Below are positions 6,305-9,357 of a stretch of 9,357 bases of DNA, one piece after another. Every line of letters begins with the position of its first letter. The first letter of the stretch is position 1. Source of the stretch: Syntrophaceae bacterium (GTDB lineage Bacteria > Desulfobacterota > Desulfomonilia > Desulfomonilales > Desulfomonilaceae); NCBI GenBank assembly GCA_014874425.1, contig JACWAG010000426.1, positions 1 through 9,357 on the forward strand, read 5' to 3'. Under the pieces are notes generated by a model that did not search any database, had not been told where the DNA came from, and saw only the letters and a list, made by a program, of their open reading frames with translations. The translations under genes and the position numbers were made by a program.

Positions 6305-7102
6305 TCACAAAATGATTTCACTCAGCGCTACAAATAGTATAAACCCCCAAGCGTAAAAATCTCTGTATGAAAACACCAGCGGATTGTATTCTGTTCTCTC
6401 TTCACCTGGCCTAAATCCCCTTGTGGCCATTGCAGTAGAAAGTTCCTCAGACTTCCGAAACGCGAGTAGCATTGAAGGAACGATTAACGACATCAGCCTG
6501 CGAATTCGAATTGAAAGCGTTCCTGACATCAGATCTATGCCTCTTGACTCCTGGGCTTCAATTAGCCTCAGCCACTCCTCCTGGAGCATCGGGACAAAAC
6601 GTAAGGCTAGGAATAGCACTAAAGCAGCGTCATCAACCGGGGTTCCAATCATCTTTAAAGGACTCATGAAAAATTGAAGTCCCTTGACTATCTTCAAAGG
6701 CAAAGTCGTAAAAGTCAATGACAGCGAAAATATTACAGCCAGAACGATCCTTGCTGTCAAGAAAACGGAGTTAATCAGTCCATCGTAGCTGAACGGTGTC
6801 ACGAAACCATGAATCTGTATTGGCAAGCCATCTCTGTTTAATGCAAAATTGAGAATCAGTGTGAACAGGAGCATCAGCCGGAATTTTCGTAAACCGTCGA
6901 TCCAGACGCGCCATCCGAGTCCGGAGAGTAAGAGCGCCAGAACAGCCGCCAAAAAAAGGAAGAAAATCTTATAAGAGCAGGGAATCAGAAAGACAGACGC
7001 AAGTATAGCAGCGAGTCCAAATAGCTTTGTGCGGGGATCCAGCTTGTGAAGGATCGAATTTGCTGGTAAATATCCTCCAATACTAATTTCTTTGCTTCGC
7101 AT
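6305..7102 (-). CDS. Energy-coupling factor transporter membrane subunit (EcfT/CbiQ family)
   Basis: EcfT is the membrane scaffold of ECF transporters, linking two ABC ATPases to a substrate-binding S component for vitamin or metal uptake. The family start is clear in YLPANSILHKLDPRTKL (11-27), followed by hydrophobic membrane segments (about 28-62, 75-88, 108-132, 205-215 and 250-265). The two cytoplasmic coupling motifs are present as AQESRG (183-188) and AMATRGF (224-230), each with its Arg-Gly. Length is 265, normal for the family. The ATG at 7102 is preferred to a TTG at 7147 because family members start about ten residues before the YLPANS motif; its ribosome site (AGG, 7 bases upstream) is modest. 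No EcfA ATPase or S component lies beside it, so the substrate cannot be inferred. metK follows on the same strand but has its own promoter. Confidence 0.9.
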   Translation of the reverse strand: MRSKEISIGGYLPANSILHKLDPRTKLFGLAAILASVFLIPCSYKIFFLFLAAVLALLLSGLGWRVWIDGLRKFRLMLLFTLILNFALNRDGLPIQIHGFVTPFSYDGLINSVFLTARIVLAVIFSLSLTFTTLPLKIVKGLQFFMSPLKMIGTPVDDAALVLFLALRFVPMLQEEWLRLIEAQESRGIDLMSGTLSIRIRRLMSLIVPSMLLAFRKSEELSTAMATRGFRPGEERTEYNPLVFSYRDFYAWGFILFVALSEIIL

Positions 7103-7236
7103 AAGATGGCCTGTTATTGTATAAATGAGGACTTGTATAAGCCTCAAACACTAATCTCAACTCGCTTGGACGGATAGATCTGGACCCATTTGACAAAGTT
7201 GTTTATGAGGTCAATGCGTTCACAAGGAATTCCTGC

Positions 7237-7683
7237 ATGACGTTAAATGAATACAATGATCTCACCATACTTAAATCAAGTAAACAGTCATATCCTTCAG
7301 GCCCTGATCATGCAAGACTGGAAACCTTTCCAAATCGGTATCCGTCCCGCAATTACATTATCAGGTTTGATTGTCCCGAGTTTACGAGTGTATGCCCGAT
7401 CACCGGGCAACCCGATTTCGCTCAAATCACAATCATCTATGTACCCAATGCCAGATGCATTGAGTCCAAGTCTCTCAAACTGTACCTCTTTAGTTACAGG
7501 AACACTGGAATGTTTCACGAAGAGATAACCAACAGAGTGCTTAACGACATGGTTGAAGCCTGTTCTCCGCGTTGGGCCAGGGTCTTGGGAATAATGAATC
7601 CCCGAGGCGGCATAGGGATTAAGGTCGCCGCGGAATTCTCGGAACCGGGATTTGACAAGCCCTCTTTTGAATGGATCAGTTAG
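7237..7683 (+). CDS. queF: NADPH-dependent 7-cyano-7-deazaguanine reductase (short QueF)
   Basis: QueF reduces the nitrile preQ0 to the amine preQ1 with NADPH in the pathway to queuosine, a modified base of tRNA. The 148-residue protein is the single-domain (tunnelling-fold) type like that of Bacillus. It has the catalytic cysteine Cys53 and Asp60 in SVCPITGQPDFA (51-62), the QueF motif ESKSLKLY (76-83) and the substrate-binding FHEE (93-96). The ATG at 7237 has AAGGA (7224-7228) 8 bases upstream; the site lies in a 10-base palindrome AGGAATTCCT (7225-7234). No preQ1 riboswitch core is recognisable in the short upstream gap, and no other queuosine genes are in the window. It converges with the GNAT gene, with only 6 bases between the two stops. 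Confidence 0.95.
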   Translation: MTLNEYNDLTILKSSKQSYPSGPDHARLETFPNRYPSRNYIIRFDCPEFTSVCPITGQPDFAQITIIYVPNARCIESKSLKLYLFSYRNTGMFHEEITNRVLNDMVEACSPRWARVLGIMNPRGGIGIKVAAEFSEPGFDKPSFEWIS

Positions 7684-7689
7684 CGATAA

Positions 7690-8223
7690 TTACCCTTTAA
7701 TGCCCATGAGATTTTCAATATTCAAATTCCCTATTTTCAGTTCAAACTTCTGCTCAACAATTACCGTACCCCATTGAGCCACTTCGTTTTCCTCCGCGAG
7801 TTTGAAACCAACTTGTTCGTAGAGGTTCCTGGCTGCGTCAAGCCCACGAAATGTCCACAGAAATACTTTGTTGTGTCCAACATCCGCACAGAATTTAATC
7901 GCAATGCTCAACAACCGTTTCCCAAAGCCTTTCCCCCTGTAATGGGGCGAAATTATAAACCATCTTAGTCGCGCCCCTTCGGTATTTGATTTTTTCCCGT
8001 CTATGGCAATGGATCCGGCAAAATCAGTTTGCTCCCGAACTGGCCAGAAACCATCAATCCTAGGGTCGAGACAGCCCATAAATTCACCCAACTCCATGGC
8101 TACCTGGCTCTCAAAAGAAACGTCAAATCCCCAATGCTCGCTGTAATATAAAGCGTGAGCTTCTATGACCTGTCCTATCGACCCGGGATAGTAGCCACCC
8201 ACCTTGAAACTATCACCAATCAT
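7690..8223 (-). CDS. GNAT-family N-acetyltransferase
   Basis: This 177-residue protein has the GNAT fold that transfers an acetyl group from acetyl-CoA to an amine. The acetyl-CoA loop is clear as RGKGFG (96-101), preceded by the strand LRWFIISP (86-93) and followed by the NLYEQVGF element (133-140). The N-terminal GGYYPGSIGQVIEAHALYY and the later FLWTFRGLDAAR resemble, from memory, the acetyltransferase half of MarR-GNAT fusion proteins, but no helix-turn-helix domain is present here. The substrate is unknown. The start at 8223 has GGAG 9 bases upstream. It lies 31 bases after the thioesterase gene on the same strand, so the two are probably co-transcribed. Confidence 0.88.
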   Translation of the reverse strand: MIGDSFKVGGYYPGSIGQVIEAHALYYSEHWGFDVSFESQVAMELGEFMGCLDPRIDGFWPVREQTDFAGSIAIDGKKSNTEGARLRWFIISPHYRGKGFGKRLLSIAIKFCADVGHNKVFLWTFRGLDAARNLYEQVGFKLAEENEVAQWGTVIVEQKFELKIGNLNIENLMGIKG

Positions 8224-8254
8224 AGCAATATTCTCCGACCAATAATTGAGTCAG

Positions 8255-8740
8255 CTATTTTGTCCTGCATCGTTCAGACGCCTTTTGCTCCATCCTGACT
8301 CTCTTTCTTTCAATGGCTTCGCAGTTTCTTCTTCGATCATCTTCAGTTTCGAGGATCAACGGCGGAACACTGACCGGTTTGCCTTCCTTGTCCAACGCTA
8401 CGAACGTCAGATATGCTGAAGCCGTATGCCTGACTTCCCCTGTCAGAATATTCTCAGCTTCAACCCTGACACCAACCTCCATGGAACTTCGGCCTACCAT
8501 GTTGAGGCCGGCTTTGAGGATTAATAGGTCTCCGACAAAAACGGGATGATGAAAATCGAGTCGATCGATTGAAGCTGTGACTGCAAGCTTTCGAGCGTGC
8601 CTTATTGAAACTACCCCCGCCGCAGTGTCAACATATTTCATGATGACTCCACCGTGAACATTCCCGGCTGGGTTGGCATCCTCGGGATTCATTTGAATTG
8701 CCATTATTATCCGGCTGTATTTGACGGATTTTCCTTCCAT
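8255..8740 (-). CDS. Acyl-CoA thioesterase, hotdog fold (YciA/BACH-like)
   Basis: This cytoplasmic enzyme hydrolyses acyl-CoA to a free acid and CoA. The 161 residues form a single hotdog domain. The active-site region NPAGNVHGGVIMKYVD (23-38) holds the conserved Asn and catalytic Asp38. It continues with TASIDRLDFHHPVFVGD (55-71), GRSSMEVGVRVEAEN (83-97) and AYLTFVALD (109-117). The last 35 residues are highly charged, as in many YciA-type enzymes. Chain-length preference cannot be read. The ATG at 8740 has AGAGG 7 bases upstream. It is the first gene of a probable pair with the GNAT acetyltransferase. A role in CoA recycling or fatty-acid turnover is inferred from the family only. Confidence 0.93.
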   Translation of the reverse strand: MEGKSVKYSRIIMAIQMNPEDANPAGNVHGGVIMKYVDTAAGVVSIRHARKLAVTASIDRLDFHHPVFVGDLLILKAGLNMVGRSSMEVGVRVEAENILTGEVRHTASAYLTFVALDKEGKPVSVPPLILETEDDRRRNCEAIERKRVRMEQKASERCRTK

Positions 8741-8779
8741 TGCTGAACCTCTATCTATTAATTAAAAATGATTACAGTC

Positions 8780-8805
8780 TTTGACAAATTAGCATAAATG
8801 TCAAA
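8780..8805. repeat. Inverted repeat TTTGACA / TGTCAAA between divergent genes
   Basis: TTTGACA at 8780-8786 and its exact complement TGTCAAA at 8799-8805 flank a 12-base AT-rich centre. Each arm contains a perfect -35 box facing outward on opposite strands, but no good -10 box stands at 16-18 bases from either. The repeat could be an operator for the thioesterase gene (whose start is at 8740) or a divergent control site. No T run follows, so it is not a terminator. Confidence 0.45.
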
Positions 8806-8847
8806 AACCAGCGATTCTCCTACCCTTTTGTGAACCAACGAAATATC

Positions 8848-8875
8848 TTGACAGATATGTATTATTGACACTAAT
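8848..8875 (+). promoter_or_regulatory. Possible promoter of the glutamate-synthase-like gene
   Basis: TTGACA at 8848-8853 is followed after 16 bases by ACTAAT at 8870-8875 (4 of 6 matches). A second TTGACA at 8865-8870 overlaps the -10 position, giving a 17-base direct repeat that might be a regulator site. Transcription would start near 8882, leaving a leader of about 119 bases before the ATG at 9001. The -10 match is only moderate. Confidence 0.4.
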
Positions 8876-8903
8876 GTTTAACGCTATCGTTTTTAGTTGA
8901 GCT

Positions 8904-8925
8904 AACTGGACGCTCCGGGTTTTTT
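8904..8925 (+). terminator. Short terminator-like hairpin in the glutamate-synthase-like leader
   Basis: AACTGGA (8904-8910) pairs with TCCGG and TT (8914-8921, with G8919 bulged and one G-T pair) around a CGC loop, and is followed by six T (8920-8925). The stem is short and includes a wobble, so strength is uncertain. The T tract can alternatively pair with GGAAAA at 8932-8937, which would form a competing hairpin (about 8919-8938). That arrangement is compatible with attenuation. Confidence 0.35.
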
Positions 8926-8941
8926 CTTTCAGGAAAACACG

Positions 8942-8974
8942 CGTCTGCTTCTGATTAAAACAGAAAGACGTTTT
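8942..8974 (+). terminator. 10-bp hairpin followed by TTTT, before the glutamate-synthase-like gene
   Basis: CGTCT (8942-8946) and TTCTG (8949-8953) pair with AGACG (8966-8970) and CAGAA (8961-8965), with GC (8947-8948) bulged and a 7-base loop ATTAAAA. Four T follow at 8971-8974. This could be an intrinsic terminator or attenuator within the leader, 27 bases before the coding start. The T run is short, so termination would be partial at best. Confidence 0.45.
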
Positions 8975-9000
8975 ACACTCAATAGTTTTGGAGGAGACAG

Positions 9001-9357
9001 ATGTCCTATAGTAAACCTAATCGGAGTTCGGCCACAAAAACAAAAACTAGGGTCGAGCCCGCCCCGGGTTCGGGTATTTGCGTCACTTGTCTTGATGGAT
9101 GCCCTGGTCCATGCGAAATAGGCAGGTCCGCGTTGAGAGGCCGAGAAGTGATCTACCCTCAACCCTACGGGAAAATTACTTCCGGCGCTGACAAAGATTA
9201 TCCGATTGATTATTCCCATTTCAATATCCAGGGTACATGTGTCGGAGCGTTTGGCGTAGCGGCCGATTCTGATGTAGCAACCTTTCCGGCGGTTGATTGC
9301 TCAACCAGCGTAGGCGCTGATGGTGGTATCAATCTGGATTTCCCAGTCTTTACAGGC
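9001..9357 (+). CDS. FMN-dependent glutamate-synthase-family protein, N-terminus (partial)
   Basis: The 119 visible residues begin with a basic tail, then a cysteine cluster CX2CX3CX3C (Cys27, 30, 34 and 38 in CVTCLDGCPGPCE), then PYGKITSGADKDYP (56-69) and a run ending LDFPVFTG at the window edge. I recall this arrangement at the start of FMN-binding glutamate-synthase-domain-2 proteins of anaerobic bacteria, which resemble the flavin domain of the large glutamate synthase subunit. The four cysteines suggest an iron-sulfur cluster, but this is inference. The FMN barrel itself lies beyond the window, so the family call is provisional. The ATG at 9001 has GGAGG (8990-8994) 6 bases upstream. 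A leader with two terminator-like hairpins precedes it. Whether it makes glutamate or another product cannot be read here. Confidence 0.72.
   Translation, partial: MSYSKPNRSSATKTKTRVEPAPGSGICVTCLDGCPGPCEIGRSALRGREVIYPQPYGKITSGADKDYPIDYSHFNIQGTCVGAFGVAADSDVATFPAVDCSTSVGADGGINLDFPVFTG

Noticed and set aside
7225..7234. AGGAATTCCT palindrome over the queF ribosome site
   Set aside because: A 10-base palindrome with no loop cannot fold as a hairpin and is easily produced by chance, so no regulatory role is claimed.
7148..7236. preQ1 riboswitch and a promoter with TTGACA at 7190-7195 upstream of queF
   Set aside because: No preQ1 riboswitch core sequence is visible, and no -10 box with more than weak similarity lies 15-18 bases after the -35 box.
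8929..9219. 96-codon minus-strand frame opposite the start of the glutamate-synthase-like gene
   Set aside because: It overlaps the leader hairpin and a well-supported start with a strong ribosome site; its product looks like a reverse-frame shadow.

Overview
The window reads as an ordinary bacterial chromosome segment with moderate GC (mid-40s percent by eye), compact genes and good Shine-Dalgarno sequences. No phage, transposon, tRNA, rRNA or CRISPR signal is visible. The gene mix suggests an anaerobic Desulfobacterota (former Deltaproteobacteria) lineage: an HMG-CoA-lyase-like enzyme, a short adenosylhomocysteinase beside metK, an unlinked EcfT, a short QueF, and a Cys-rich glutamate-synthase-family flavoprotein. 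This placement comes from remembered family resemblance, not a search.

Layout. At 1-176 is the tail of an unrecognised plus-strand gene, overlapping by 7 bases the end of a minus-strand HMG-CoA-lyase-like gene (170-1048). A gene-free stretch (1049-1379) carries three perfect inverted repeats and a good promoter leading into a lone AAA+ ATPase (1380-2459, plus). From 2471 to 7102 four minus-strand genes follow in the transcription order ecfT-like, metK, ahcY, and a receiver-GGDEF diguanylate cyclase. queF (7237-7683, plus) runs away from ecfT and meets a minus-strand pair, a hotdog acyl-CoA thioesterase followed by a GNAT acetyltransferase (8740-7690). The last gene (9001 onward, plus, cut by the window edge) is the N-terminus of an FMN-dependent glutamate-synthase-family protein, preceded by a leader with two terminator-like hairpins.

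How the genes work together. The clearest unit is metK-ahcY: SAM synthesis followed by removal of the methylation by-product SAH, with a 64-base gap and no recognisable SAM or SAH riboswitch. The thioesterase-GNAT pair is probably co-transcribed. The other genes look like independent single transcription units: c-di-GMP signalling, queuosine precursor synthesis, an ECF transporter membrane subunit without its ATPases, and the AAA+ ATPase. Three gene pairs converge with an overlap or gaps of 6-11 bases and no visible terminator. Several annotated starts were moved to sites with proper ribosome binding sites (AAA+ 1380, cyclase TTG at 3415, ahcY 4932, ecfT 7102).

Nothing here proves an undescribed system. 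The best leads are the AAA+ ATPase with its unusual N-terminal motif and structured upstream region, the Glu-to-Gln change in the lyase active site, and the possible attenuator before the glutamate-synthase-like gene.
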